In this document: piece by piece, positions 45,810-54,700 of the stretch | Numbering within the stretch: the stretch's first letter is position 1 | Layout: the number at the start of each line of letters is the position of its first letter | Assembly: GCF_018156225.1 (NCBI RefSeq) | Contig: NZ_JAGTAR010000002.1 | Coordinates: 124,001 to 188,000, forward strand | DNA: 64,000 nt | Reading direction: 5' to 3' | Origin: Carboxylicivirga sediminis | GTDB taxonomy: Bacteria; Bacteroidota; Bacteroidia; Bacteroidales; Marinilabiliaceae | Program-made: the position numbers and the translations under genes | Notes under the pieces: model-generated | The model's database searches: none | What the model was told of the DNA's origin: nothing | The model's input: the letters and a program-made list of their open reading frames with translations, nothing else

Positions 45810-46857
45810 CCAGGTTAGTGAGGGCATTCAGTATGCCTTAGGAATGGAGCCAAAAACCAAAGGCACATTCGTTCCTAAACTAAAGAAGCTGCCCGAGGTG
45901 AAGATACCACCTACCAAAGAAGAGAAAAGAGCAGCTTACCTGAAAAGGCGCAAGAAAGCAGCCTTTAATAAGCGTTTTAACAACCTGGAAAAAGGTCAGA
46001 GAAGCACTACCAGGTTAAATCGCAGCTTGCATCATGGTGTCAAACAAGTTAACAGGGCCAAGCGTGAGCATGTGGCCATGAAGCGCACCATTGCATCTAA
46101 TCGCAAAACCATTTCTCAATTGAAAAGAGAGATAAAGGCACAAAACCAACTTATTCGTCGCATGATGAAACGTTGGGAGCAAAAAAATGCGGCCACATTG
46201 CGTAGAATGGATGCGAAGTTTCGCAGTCAGCTAAAGCATAACCAGGAAATAGCCTTTCGCAAGTATGCTAAACAGTTAGCAAAAAAAAAGCGTCCATCAT
46301 CCTTGGTGAACACAAGAAGAAAGGCCAAAGTTTCAACGCGGAGACCTTTAAAGCGTCGAAGTATTTCAAATCATCGTCGCAGGGTTATTTCTTCCCCTGG
46401 CAGAAGATCCTTTACGGCAAAGAAAAGGTCAAGTTCTAAACGCAGGGTTGTTCGTAAGCCGGTACGCAGAGTAATAAAACGCAGACCAACATTAAAACGC
46501 TCATACCGCAAACCAACCAGGCGTATTGTTCGCAGACCTACCAGACGTAAAATTGTTAGGAGGCCGAGCAGAGCACAAAGAAACCTAATCCGCAGACTTT
46601 CTAAAAGAAAAGGTTTCCGCAGGGTAATTAAGAAGCTTGCTAATCGTAAGAGGTTGATGAAGCGCTCATATCGCAAACCAACCAGGCGCATTGTTCGCAG
46701 ACCAACCAGGCGTAAAGTTGTCAGCAGAAGCAAAAATTCAAAGGCTGAAATAGCCAGGCAACTGCGGGCACAAGCAGCCAGGGTAAGAGCCAAACACCTG
46801 GCTAAAATGCGCAAGCGCAGACGCTCACCGTTCAGACGATTATTCAGACGCAGATAA
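45787..46857 (+). CDS. Extremely Arg/Lys-rich protein, candidate DNA-condensing core protein
   Basis: 356 residues, of which roughly two in five are Arg or Lys and almost none are acidic in the C-terminal 200. A unit SYRKPTRRIVRRPTRRK occurs twice (about residues 239-255 and 294-310). The tail is RKRRRSPFRRLFRRR. A short coiled segment lies at about 95-140. Such composition is typical of nucleic-acid-condensing proteins (protamine, adenovirus core VII/mu). It lies between membrane-protein genes of the particle block. The role is inferred from composition. Confidence 0.62.
   Translation: MNNKPLINQVSEGIQYALGMEPKTKGTFVPKLKKLPEVKIPPTKEEKRAAYLKRRKKAAFNKRFNNLEKGQRSTTRLNRSLHHGVKQVNRAKREHVAMKRTIASNRKTISQLKREIKAQNQLIRRMMKRWEQKNAATLRRMDAKFRSQLKHNQEIAFRKYAKQLAKKKRPSSLVNTRRKAKVSTRRPLKRRSISNHRRRVISSPGRRSFTAKKRSSSKRRVVRKPVRRVIKRRPTLKRSYRKPTRRIVRRPTRRKIVRRPSRAQRNLIRRLSKRKGFRRVIKKLANRKRLMKRSYRKPTRRIVRRPTRRKVVSRSKNSKAEIARQLRAQAARVRAKHLAKMRKRRRSPFRRLFRRR
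46495..46723 (+). repeat. Pair of about 64-bp direct repeats inside the basic protein gene
   Basis: 46495-46558 and 46660-46723 encode the repeated SYRKPTRRIVRRPTRRK unit, offset by 165 bp and in frame. A few synonymous differences show that the duplication is not brand-new. Confidence 0.75.
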
Positions 46858-46884
46858 ACTATTCATACATAAACCGCACTAATT

Positions 46885-47667
46885 ATGGATATTAAACAGA
46901 CAGCACAGCATTTACAGAGGTTGGGGCAACCGTTCGACGTTATCATTAGAGTTAATGGCGTCGAACGGCAACTTTACAAGAACCTTACACCAACGGACGT
47001 TGAATCTTTAATCAAAGAGGTTAAAGACAGTCATAATCCGGAAGCAATCATCATACAGGAGAAACGCAAAAACGGTTCGAGCAATGTAAGAGAGGGCGAT
47101 CCCTACGCTGTTGCATTAAATGGACTTGAAAATACACCGGCTATGGCTCCATCTACACCACAGGCTTTAAACGTTCCGGCCGATTTTAAGGATTACATGA
47201 TTCAGGACTTAAAAGAGAAATTGTCAAAAGCTGAAAAGCGCAATGACAAACTTGAGACTGAAAACGAAACCTTAAAAAAGGAAAACTTCGAGCTTGAAAA
47301 AGAAAACAAGTACAAGGATCAGGAGTTTGAATTGGAGCGCAAAGGCCAGGAGTACGAGAAAAGTAACGGACTTGCCGGAATAATGGAAACCGTAGCAACC
47401 AATCCGGCTTTAGCCACCGTTGTTGGAACACTGGCCGGTCGTATCATGGGTATTGAGGTTCCGCAGATGGGAGCCATTGAGCCAGGCCCCGAACAACAGG
47501 CAGGCCCAACAGCTGACACCATTCAAGCCAAAGTTTCTGAAAACATCTCTAACTGGTTAGACCAACAAAGCGATGAAGTAGCCGGTGCATTCTTCCAGTT
47601 GGTTCAGACCGTTGCAGCCGATGTATCAAGAATCCCTGATGTAATTAACTTCTTAAATGCAGAGTAA
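46885..47667 (+). CDS. Coiled-coil protein with hydrophobic C-terminal half
   Basis: 260 residues. The long charged coiled coil is at about 98-155 (LKEKLSKAEKRNDKLETENE). A Gly/Ala-rich stretch TVATNPALATVVGTLAGRIMG follows and the rest is helical. It contains ALNGLENTP at about residue 75, one of the recurring LNGL motifs. Its stop overlaps the next start. Possibly scaffolding; no family is recognised. Confidence 0.6.
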   Translation: MDIKQTAQHLQRLGQPFDVIIRVNGVERQLYKNLTPTDVESLIKEVKDSHNPEAIIIQEKRKNGSSNVREGDPYAVALNGLENTPAMAPSTPQALNVPADFKDYMIQDLKEKLSKAEKRNDKLETENETLKKENFELEKENKYKDQEFELERKGQEYEKSNGLAGIMETVATNPALATVVGTLAGRIMGIEVPQMGAIEPGPEQQAGPTADTIQAKVSENISNWLDQQSDEVAGAFFQLVQTVAADVSRIPDVINFLNAE

Positions 47668-47849
47668 TGAAGCCTATTAATATCCCAGTTCAGGCCAATG
47701 TAACTAATATGTCAGAAGAAATAGACCTGGTATCAAGCATTCAGGCCATAGTGCAGAATGTGAGTGTCGAGAATCTTAAAGTTTTGGCAGAAAAGAGCAA
47801 AAAGCCTGGCATAAACAAAAAGATTCAAACGTATAAAAAGTTTATGTAA
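47667..47849 (+). CDS. Hypothetical 60-residue protein
   Basis: Small helical protein with a basic end (KPGINKKIQTYKKFM), coupled by overlapping stop/start codons to the genes on both sides. This strict coupling supports coding. Confidence 0.6.
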   Translation: MKPINIPVQANVTNMSEEIDLVSSIQAIVQNVSVENLKVLAEKSKKPGINKKIQTYKKFM

Positions 47850-48343
47850 TGGTACCATTTTTAGCAGCCGCCGCTAGTGGCGACACCATGAAAAAAGTAG
47901 GCATCGTAGTTGGTGCCGGTGCATTATTAGGATTAGGCTATTGGGGATATAAATCATACCAAAAGAAAGCCAATCAGAAGCAAGCCGCCAGGAAGTATGG
48001 CGATGGTTCAAAAGAGGGCAAAGCCGTTGAATATGCCGGTCAGATTTATTCTGCTTTACATGCCGGTTGGTTCAACATGGTAGAGGATGAAAAGTCGCTT
48101 TACAAAACAGCTCTTGAAATGCACAAAAATGGTGTTAACATGCGCTTAGTTGGCGATGCTTATCGTGACCTATATTCCAAAGAGTTGATTATGGAGCTTA
48201 ATCGCTTATTGAAGCCGGAAGAGCTGACCATTTTCAACAATGCTTTAAATGGCAAATATCAGCCGGTTTCACAAACGGCTAAATACCTGAAAGCAGCTTC
48301 ATACACTAATCCATTATTAACTCCTTTAACCTGGTTTTCCTAA
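47849..48343 (+). CDS. Single-pass membrane protein with helical domain
   Basis: 164 residues with an N-terminal hydrophobic helix (VGIVVGAGALLGLGYWGYKSY, about 17-37) and a helical domain containing DLYSKELIMELNRLLKPEE, which resembles one annexin-type helix repeat. Stop and start overlap with the neighbours. Likely a particle membrane protein. Confidence 0.6.
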   Translation: MVPFLAAAASGDTMKKVGIVVGAGALLGLGYWGYKSYQKKANQKQAARKYGDGSKEGKAVEYAGQIYSALHAGWFNMVEDEKSLYKTALEMHKNGVNMRLVGDAYRDLYSKELIMELNRLLKPEELTIFNNALNGKYQPVSQTAKYLKAASYTNPLLTPLTWFS

Positions 48344-48981
48344 TGAAGAATTTAATCGCATTTGCCGGCATTGCTGCATTGGGGTATTACTTATACAATA
48401 AGTACGAGAACAACAACAGCAATAAAGAACTGGCCAGTCAACCAGGAACCTGGCCGCTAAAACGCGGAGCCAATAACAACCTGGTTAAAGAGGTTCAAAA
48501 AGCATTGATTAATCGCGGTGGCGATACGGCTCACCTGGTACTATCTGCCGGTGGAGCAACAGGCGTATTCAACGAACAAACAGAAAAAGCACTGACAACA
48601 TTAGGTTATCCGGCTCAATTGAACCAGGAACACTACAATATGTTGATTGCAGATTCTAAAGTATTACGCAATGTAGCCTATGTGATTGATGTGGATGGAG
48701 CAACCCTGTTTACAGGAGTTGGCAACAACCATAGCCAGGAGTATGGTTATGGACGTGATCCTTTCACACATTTACCGGTTCGCACTCACCTGGGAACATC
48801 AACCGGCAACTATAAAAATGGTCTGGTTGAATTAACCACAAACATTAACGTTAAGCGCGTTAAGTTTTGGGTACCTACCGATAAGGTGGCAATGGTAAGC
48901 CAGGCCGAATATGATATGATGAAAACATCAAAAATTCTTGAGAAGAGCGATGATGTAAAATCTAAACTACTAAAACTCTAA
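48343..48981 (+). CDS. Membrane-anchored peptidoglycan-binding protein
   Basis: 212 residues: one N-terminal helix (LIAFAGIAALGYYLY), then a PG_binding_1-like domain (WPLKRGANNNLVKEVQKALINRGG...GVFNEQTEKALTTLGY, about 35-90). The C-terminal part (about 100-200) is not recognised. It lies 3 bp before the muramidase gene. Together they look like a cell-wall penetration or lysis unit held in a membrane. Confidence 0.7.
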   Translation: MKNLIAFAGIAALGYYLYNKYENNNSNKELASQPGTWPLKRGANNNLVKEVQKALINRGGDTAHLVLSAGGATGVFNEQTEKALTTLGYPAQLNQEHYNMLIADSKVLRNVAYVIDVDGATLFTGVGNNHSQEYGYGRDPFTHLPVRTHLGTSTGNYKNGLVELTTNINVKRVKFWVPTDKVAMVSQAEYDMMKTSKILEKSDDVKSKLLKL

Positions 48982-48984
48982 GCC

Positions 48985-49599
48985 ATGTTTAAAGATATAC
49001 TTCCCGAAATACTTAAACACGAGGGTTACTATTCCAATCATTCCAATGACAGGGGCGGTGAAACTTACCGAGGCATAGCGCGTAAGTTTCACCCATCCTG
49101 GCCAGGGTGGAAAATCATTGACAGTGAAAAGCAAGCACGCGGTTCGCTGCCGCGCAATTATCGCAGCAATCACACACAGATGGAAGCACTTGTAGAGCAG
49201 TTTTACAAGTCAAAGTTTTGGGATAGAATCCTGTTAGACCAGGTAAATGATAGCTCATTGCAGCGCATCATATTCGATGCTTACGTTAATTCAGGTGGTA
49301 ATGGCATCAAGCTTTTACAGCGTGTTCTACGCGACCAATTTGGCAAAAACATCCAGGTTGATGGTGCGCAAGGTCGATTGACAGTAGCCGCTATCAATAG
49401 TGTTAATCCGCAGCAATTATTCGAAGCCTATAAAGCAGCCAGGGCCAGTTACTACAATGCCATTGCTAAAAATGGTAATGAAGTCTTCCTGAAAGGTTGG
49501 TTAAACCGGCTATCATCATTCAACTATCAAGCCGTTGGAATATCCCTTGGGGTTGCTGCATTGGTAGGTGTTGCAGGTTTTTTTTTATCAAATATGTAA
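48985..49599 (+). CDS. GH108-type N-acetylmuramidase with C-terminal membrane anchor
   Basis: 204 residues. The family start LPEILKHEGYYSNHSNDRGG with catalytic Glu13 and the GETYRGIARK motif identify a glycoside hydrolase 108 lysozyme, which cuts the glycan strands of peptidoglycan. The end, VGISLGVAALVGVAGFFLSNM, is a membrane helix that ordinary phage endolysins lack. It could be a virion-associated entry enzyme in an internal membrane or an anchored (SAR-like, but C-terminal) endolysin. Confidence 0.85.
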   Translation: MFKDILPEILKHEGYYSNHSNDRGGETYRGIARKFHPSWPGWKIIDSEKQARGSLPRNYRSNHTQMEALVEQFYKSKFWDRILLDQVNDSSLQRIIFDAYVNSGGNGIKLLQRVLRDQFGKNIQVDGAQGRLTVAAINSVNPQQLFEAYKAARASYYNAIAKNGNEVFLKGWLNRLSSFNYQAVGISLGVAALVGVAGFFLSNM

Positions 49600-49611
49600 T
49601 GCAATCTGACA

Positions 49612-50031
49612 ATGAAAAAACTGTTTCAGAAATTCACTAACGCAGGAACGGCAGAGACTTTAAAGGCCGGCACGAAACTTATTGATGAAATATTCACCAC
49701 CAAGGAAGAAAAGCTTCAGGGCAAAATGGAGCTCTTTAAAATGGCCATTACAGATCGTAATGATGCCAGGAGCATGTATGAGCATGATAGTTGGTTGCAG
49801 AAAGTATTTGCAATCTTTTTCCTTATTGCCTGGTGTGTTCTAACAACCATCATTCTTAATTATTTCATCTTTAAAACGGTGAACCTTCAAGATTGGCAGA
49901 TAGCCTTTGTTAGTGGTATAAACGGTGGAATTACATCAAAACTAAACACGATTATTGACTTCCTTTTTGGTGGCAGCGTTAGTCGTGTGAATGATATTGA
50001 AATAGGAAAAAAACGAGGTAAAGATTCCTGA
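49612..50031 (+). CDS. Holin-like membrane protein
   Basis: 139 residues. A helical cytoplasmic part with AITDRNDARSMYEHDSWLQK precedes a hydrophobic helix (VFAIFFLIAWCVLTTIILNYF) and a second weaker one (AFVSGINGGITSKLNTIIDFLF). The DRNDAR...D pattern before membrane helices matches holin-type proteins of many prophages (GTA/3TM holin-like). It lies 13 bp after the muramidase gene, as expected for a lysis cassette. Confidence 0.7.
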   Translation: MKKLFQKFTNAGTAETLKAGTKLIDEIFTTKEEKLQGKMELFKMAITDRNDARSMYEHDSWLQKVFAIFFLIAWCVLTTIILNYFIFKTVNLQDWQIAFVSGINGGITSKLNTIIDFLFGGSVSRVNDIEIGKKRGKDS

Positions 50032-50034
50032 TTC

Positions 50035-50208
50035 ATGAACGAAAAAATTAAAGAAGCGGTTTATGTGGCTCTTTGCGGAGCCGCCTTTTACCAGGCAGCC
50101 AAGTATCTGAAAACAGATGCACCGGTTGCCCTGGTGATAGGTACAGCCGTAGGACAAATATTAGCAACTCCTTTAACCCGAAGCAATGAAAAAGGCAATA
50201 CTTATTAG
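50035..50208 (+). CDS. Small membrane protein (57 residues)
   Basis: Starts 4 bp after the holin-like gene. Two hydrophobic stretches (VYVALCGAAFYQAAKYL and VALVIGTAVGQILA). Its 3' end overlaps the next gene by 23 bp in another frame. Possibly a holin partner or virion membrane protein. Confidence 0.6.
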   Translation: MNEKIKEAVYVALCGAAFYQAAKYLKTDAPVALVIGTAVGQILATPLTRSNEKGNTY

Positions 50209-50338
50209 CATGGTTGGCGCGTGTTTTATCACTGGTTTAGGTTTAACTAAACCATCAACCGGCATAGCTCCATTACCATTGCGCATTGAAGTGCCTAAAC
50301 CTCACAGACAGCGGATGAATAAACGTTACATCAATTAA
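50186..50338 (+). CDS. Small protein with N-terminal signal/anchor (50 residues)
   Basis: MKKAILISMVGACFITGLGL is a signal-like or anchor segment with a Cys at 13. The short tail is basic (KPHRQRMNKRYIN). It overlaps the previous gene. The pattern resembles a small outer spanin or entry peptide; uncertain. Confidence 0.5.
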   Translation: MKKAILISMVGACFITGLGLTKPSTGIAPLPLRIEVPKPHRQRMNKRYIN

Positions 50339-50348
50339 ATTCAGTAGC

Positions 50349-50570
50349 ATGATAACATCATTTATACTAGGTGACAAAACTAAAACATTGCTGATAGGCG
50401 GTGCTATTATCGGAGGCTTAATCCTATTGTCTTCTGCATCGTCCGGAGAAACAAACAAACCGGCTCTTAATGGCACTCCTAAGAAAAAGTGCGCTAAGAA
50501 GCCAACTAAAAAAACGGCTACCCGAAAGCCATCAAGCCCAGGCCGCAAAACAGCCAATATAAAGATTTGA
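50349..50570 (+). CDS. Small membrane protein with basic tail (73 residues)
   Basis: One hydrophobic helix (TLLIGGAIIGGLILLSSASS, about 13-32), then a Lys/Arg-rich tail with PALNGTPKKKCAKK. Its stop TGA overlaps the TTG start of the next small gene. Likely a particle membrane protein with its basic tail facing DNA. Confidence 0.6.
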   Translation: MITSFILGDKTKTLLIGGAIIGGLILLSSASSGETNKPALNGTPKKKCAKKPTKKTATRKPSSPGRKTANIKI

Positions 50571-50713
50571 GTTATTACCAGGAACAACTCTTAAAACAGG
50601 TCAGCATACAGGACGTTGAAGCCTGGCTGACTTGTAACCCTGTTCCTAAATCCTGGCAGGGCGATAAGTGGAGTTATGCTTTTTGGTATATGGAAAGACC
50701 GTTCAATGACTAA
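50567..50713 (+). CDS. Small Trp-rich protein with TTG start (48 residues)
   Basis: The frame opens with TTG overlapping the previous stop (TTGA) and closes with TAA, overlapping the start of the methylase by 8 bp. The sequence includes VEAWLTCNPVPKSWQGDKWSY. The rare start is supported by the perfect chain of overlaps on both sides. The function is unknown. Confidence 0.5.
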   Translation: MSYYQEQLLKQVSIQDVEAWLTCNPVPKSWQGDKWSYAFWYMERPFND

Positions 50714-51737
50714 AGAAGACCAATTTTACAAACACCTGGTAAAAGAGATAAGTGCCGGAACCAGGTACAATAAGCGTTCACTCGAAAAAGAGGGTGAACG
50801 TTTTGGCATTGTAGATAAGACCTGGATTAAAGAGTTATCCGAATTAGCTATTGTCACCATAGCCAGGCATCGAATTGCCAACAACCAGGATAAAGGTATT
50901 AAAGCAACGTTCGACGCGCTTGTTGACCTTTACAACACACAACACAACCTATCATTGCGAACATCGCACAGCATGATGTTGCAGCAATATTCCACCCCTG
51001 CACCCCTGGCCTATCTTGCTAGTAGATATGTGGAGAATGGAAAAGCTACGGCAAAGTATTTTGAGCCAAGTGCAGGGAATGGGCTATTGACCATTGCATT
51101 GCCTTACACACAGACATACGTCAATGAGTTGGATGATATTCGTTTATCCAATTTAAAAAGACAACCTTTTAAAGTTGTGAGTAACCAGGATGCAACCAGG
51201 CCATTCCACAAGTATCATCAATACTTTGATGGCATCACTACCAATCCACCATTCGCAACATTGGACGAACCAATTAAGGCCGGTGGGTTCCTGATTAAAC
51301 ACCTGGATCATGCAATGGCCATTACTGCCTTGGACACCATGAAAGATACCGGCAGGGCCGCTATTATCATTGGAGGGCATTCAACCTATGATGCAAAAGG
51401 CCGATTAACCAAGGGTAAAAACCGCATCTTCCTTAACTACTTATACCATCATTATAATGTGGAGGATGTTATTTCAATCAATGGTAAGAAGCTTTACACC
51501 AAGCAAGGAACCGGCTTTGATGTGCGTTTAATCCTCATTAATGGCCGCAAAGCTAAACCGGAGGGTGTGGCTCCATTGAAAAACGAGCAGCTATGCCAGG
51601 TTATCAATTCATACGAGGAATTATTTGAGCGTGTTGGATTGGAAGATAAACCGGAACCACCACAACCGGACAAAAAGAAATTGCTGAAGCTTCGTGCTAA
51701 AGCCATTGCATTAAAACAAAAACAATCTGCAAAATGA
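50706..51737 (+). CDS. N6-adenine DNA methyltransferase-like protein (DarB methylase half)
   Basis: 343 residues. The start at 50706 (MTKEDQFYKHL) is preferred because the 48-residue frame ends there. The SAM motif FEPSAGNGLLTIA and catalytic TNPPF identify an N6-adenine methylase fold of the N12-like class that accompanies strawberry-notch helicases. The last 17 residues (LLKLRAKAI...KQKQSA) are nearly the same as the end of the next protein. Together the pair correspond to phage P1 DarB, a virion-injected antirestriction protein. That equivalence is by domain content. Confidence 0.8.
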   Translation: MTKEDQFYKHLVKEISAGTRYNKRSLEKEGERFGIVDKTWIKELSELAIVTIARHRIANNQDKGIKATFDALVDLYNTQHNLSLRTSHSMMLQQYSTPAPLAYLASRYVENGKATAKYFEPSAGNGLLTIALPYTQTYVNELDDIRLSNLKRQPFKVVSNQDATRPFHKYHQYFDGITTNPPFATLDEPIKAGGFLIKHLDHAMAITALDTMKDTGRAAIIIGGHSTYDAKGRLTKGKNRIFLNYLYHHYNVEDVISINGKKLYTKQGTGFDVRLILINGRKAKPEGVAPLKNEQLCQVINSYEELFERVGLEDKPEPPQPDKKKLLKLRAKAIALKQKQSAK

Positions 51738-54700
51738 AAGGACTTATCACAATAAAAAACGGTGTTCTTTACGTGGATTTAGGCAAGAAAGCACCTATCC
51801 ATGTAAATGGCCGTTTACGCGAATTAGGGTTTTCATCCAGGAACAATAAGAGTTACTTCCTGACAAAACCGTTAACCGAAAGCAAATGGGATTACCTCAA
51901 TGGCCTGGTGCAATACGAGGGATTAGGGATGCCATACATACCGGCAGCCGAACAGGGTTTTATCCTGAATACCGTTGTACCCGATTCAATGGGCTATGAA
52001 ATGCACATTGCTATCCGAAAGGTAAAAGCAGCCATTGGAAAACCATTATTTGACTACGTAAAAGAGAAGCTTCACTACACATCCGAGCAGTTAATCAAAT
52101 CATTGGCAGCCGAACAAGTTGATAGTGTTGCCCTGGCCATCTACAACATTGAAGAGAAAAACCAGGGAATTATCATAGGCGACCAAACAGGTATTGGTAA
52201 AGGCCGCCAGGCTGCCGCAATGATCCGCTATGGAATAAAGCAGGGCATGACACCTATCTTCCTTTCCGAGAAACCAAACCTCTTTAGTGATATTTACCGT
52301 GACCTGGTGGATATTCAATCGGATGAATACACGCCTTTTATTGTTAATGCCAGGGATTCAAAAACACACATCAAAGATATTAATGGTAACATCGTTCACC
52401 AGGCATTGCCAAAGGTGCAACAAGACAAGATACTAAAGGCCGGTAAATTGCCAGGCGAATATGACTTTGTATGTGCTACCTATTCACAGTTTAACCAACC
52501 GGATAAAAAGCCATTAAAACCAAGCTTTTTGCAGAGAGTAGCAACCGATAGCCTGATTGTTATGGATGAAGCTCACAACTCATCTGGCAGTAGTAATACA
52601 GGCTTATTTATGCAGAGCGTTTTAAGGTTGACCAAAGGCGTAGTGTTCCTTTCTGCTACATATGCCAAGCGACCTGATAACATGCCAATATACGCACAGA
52701 AAACAGCCATGAGCGAGGCCAACATGACAAGTGAAGACCTGGTTGATGCCATTGCCAATGGAGGTGTAGCCTTACAGGAGGTTTTATCTTCTCAATTGGT
52801 ATTAGAAGGCCAGTTAATTAGGCGTGAACGAAGCTTTGAGGGCGTTGAAGTCAATTACTTTAACCTGGATAAATACGCGAAAGAACATGAGCGCGTTGCT
52901 GACATTGTAACGGATATTATTCGTGACATTATTTCTTTCCAGGAAGTACACATCGATCCGGTCGTAGATGAACTGGATGATATTGCAGCCGCAGAGGGTA
53001 AGGAAGTAACCGAGCGCATGGGAACCAAACGAGCCGGCGTTGACAATTCACCTTATTTCTCAAAGGTTTTTAATGTGATTAATCAATTGCTCTTTTCTAT
53101 CAAAGCCGAAGCAGTCGCAGACCACACTATTGAGTTACTAAAGCAAGGCATGAAGCCGGTTGTTGCATTCGCATCTACAATGGGAGCCTTTGTTGAAGAC
53201 CTGGGCGATGTTGATGACATTGTTAAATCAGATTTTTCGGGTGTCCTGGAAAAAGGATTAGACAGCGTGATGCAAATCAGTGTTCGTAATCCGGATGGAA
53301 GCACAGCGAAGCAGCGCATCGAACTGGCAACCTTACCACAGCCATCGCAAAATGAGTATTACCGTATCCTGGATAAAATAGATAGAGTAAGTGTAGGCAT
53401 TAGCGTTAGCCCTATTGACATCATTATTCAGAAGATTGAGGCGGCCGGATTCAGTGTAGGTGAAGTAACAGGCCGAAAGTTAGCCTTAAAATACGGTGAT
53501 TTTAAGCTGACACCCCAAAGGGATAAAAGGCTTAAACTATCTGATATTCCAAAGTCAGTTAAACTCATCATGCCTGAATTTCAACAAAAGGCTATTGTCG
53601 GTAGCGAAGAACATTGGGGTATCCTGGAAAACTTCGAGAATACCATCAAACAAATACCAAAGATTGGAAAAAGCACCAAAGCCTATGATGAAGCCAGGAA
53701 GAAAACAGCAAGCGTATTGCAATTAAATGACTTTGTTTTTCCGAAGCTCCATTATTTTTATGGTGGTTCTGATTGGTATATCACAGAATGGGATGGGAAA
53801 GATATGTTTTATGGTTACACTATTCTGAATGGTGATATGCAGAATGCTGAGTTTGGCTATATCTCACGCGAGGAATTGACAAGCTTATACATGGGCCCAC
53901 TAAAAGGAGGCGTAGAGCTTGACTTCTTCTTTGATGGTTCAAAGCCATTGAGCTATTACCTGAAAAGTGGCTTAAATGGTGTATCAATCAATACCAATGT
54001 AGCGCAGATTCTACGCAGAAAAAAAGAAAGCACCAATGACCTATTCAGACAATTTAATAACAATGAAATTGATTGTTTGCTGATCAATCAGAGTGGTTCT
54101 ACCGGAGCTTCAGCACACGCCATCGTAACCGATAAAGTACCGGAGCATGAAGTTAAAAAGCGTGTCATGGTCATTCTCCAGGCAGAGCTTAATATCAATA
54201 CCGAAATCCAAAAACGTGGACGTATTAACCGTACCGGCCAGGTATTGAAACCAAGATATGACTACCTTATTTCCACCATACCGGCAGAAAAGCGGCTAAT
54301 GATGATGCTGAAAAAGAAGCTAAAATCATTGGATGCTAACACCACATCAAGCCAAAAAAGCAGTGAAGACCAATTGAAAAGTGATGACTTCCTGAATAAG
54401 TATGGTTCAAAGGTGGTGATGGAGTACTTAATTGAAAATCCGGCATTAAACCGAAAGTTAGGCGATCCTTTAGGTTTGGGTGGTGATGATGAGAAAACCG
54501 GAGCTAAAGACGATGAAAAGCCGCTTGACCATGCAGCTCATAAAGTATCGGGTCGCGTAGCAATTCTACCTATCAAAGAACAGGAACAATTCTACAACGA
54601 TATTCTATTGCGTTATCATGATTACGTTGATTATTTGAAGCAAAACGATGAATACGACCTGGAACTTGAAACCCTGAATTTACAGGCTGAAACAATCTCC

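Noticed and set aside
46371-46814. Minus-strand Leu/Arg-rich frame opposite the basic protein gene.
   Set aside because: Mirror product of the repetitive Arg codons on the plus strand; the plus frame is coupled to its neighbours.
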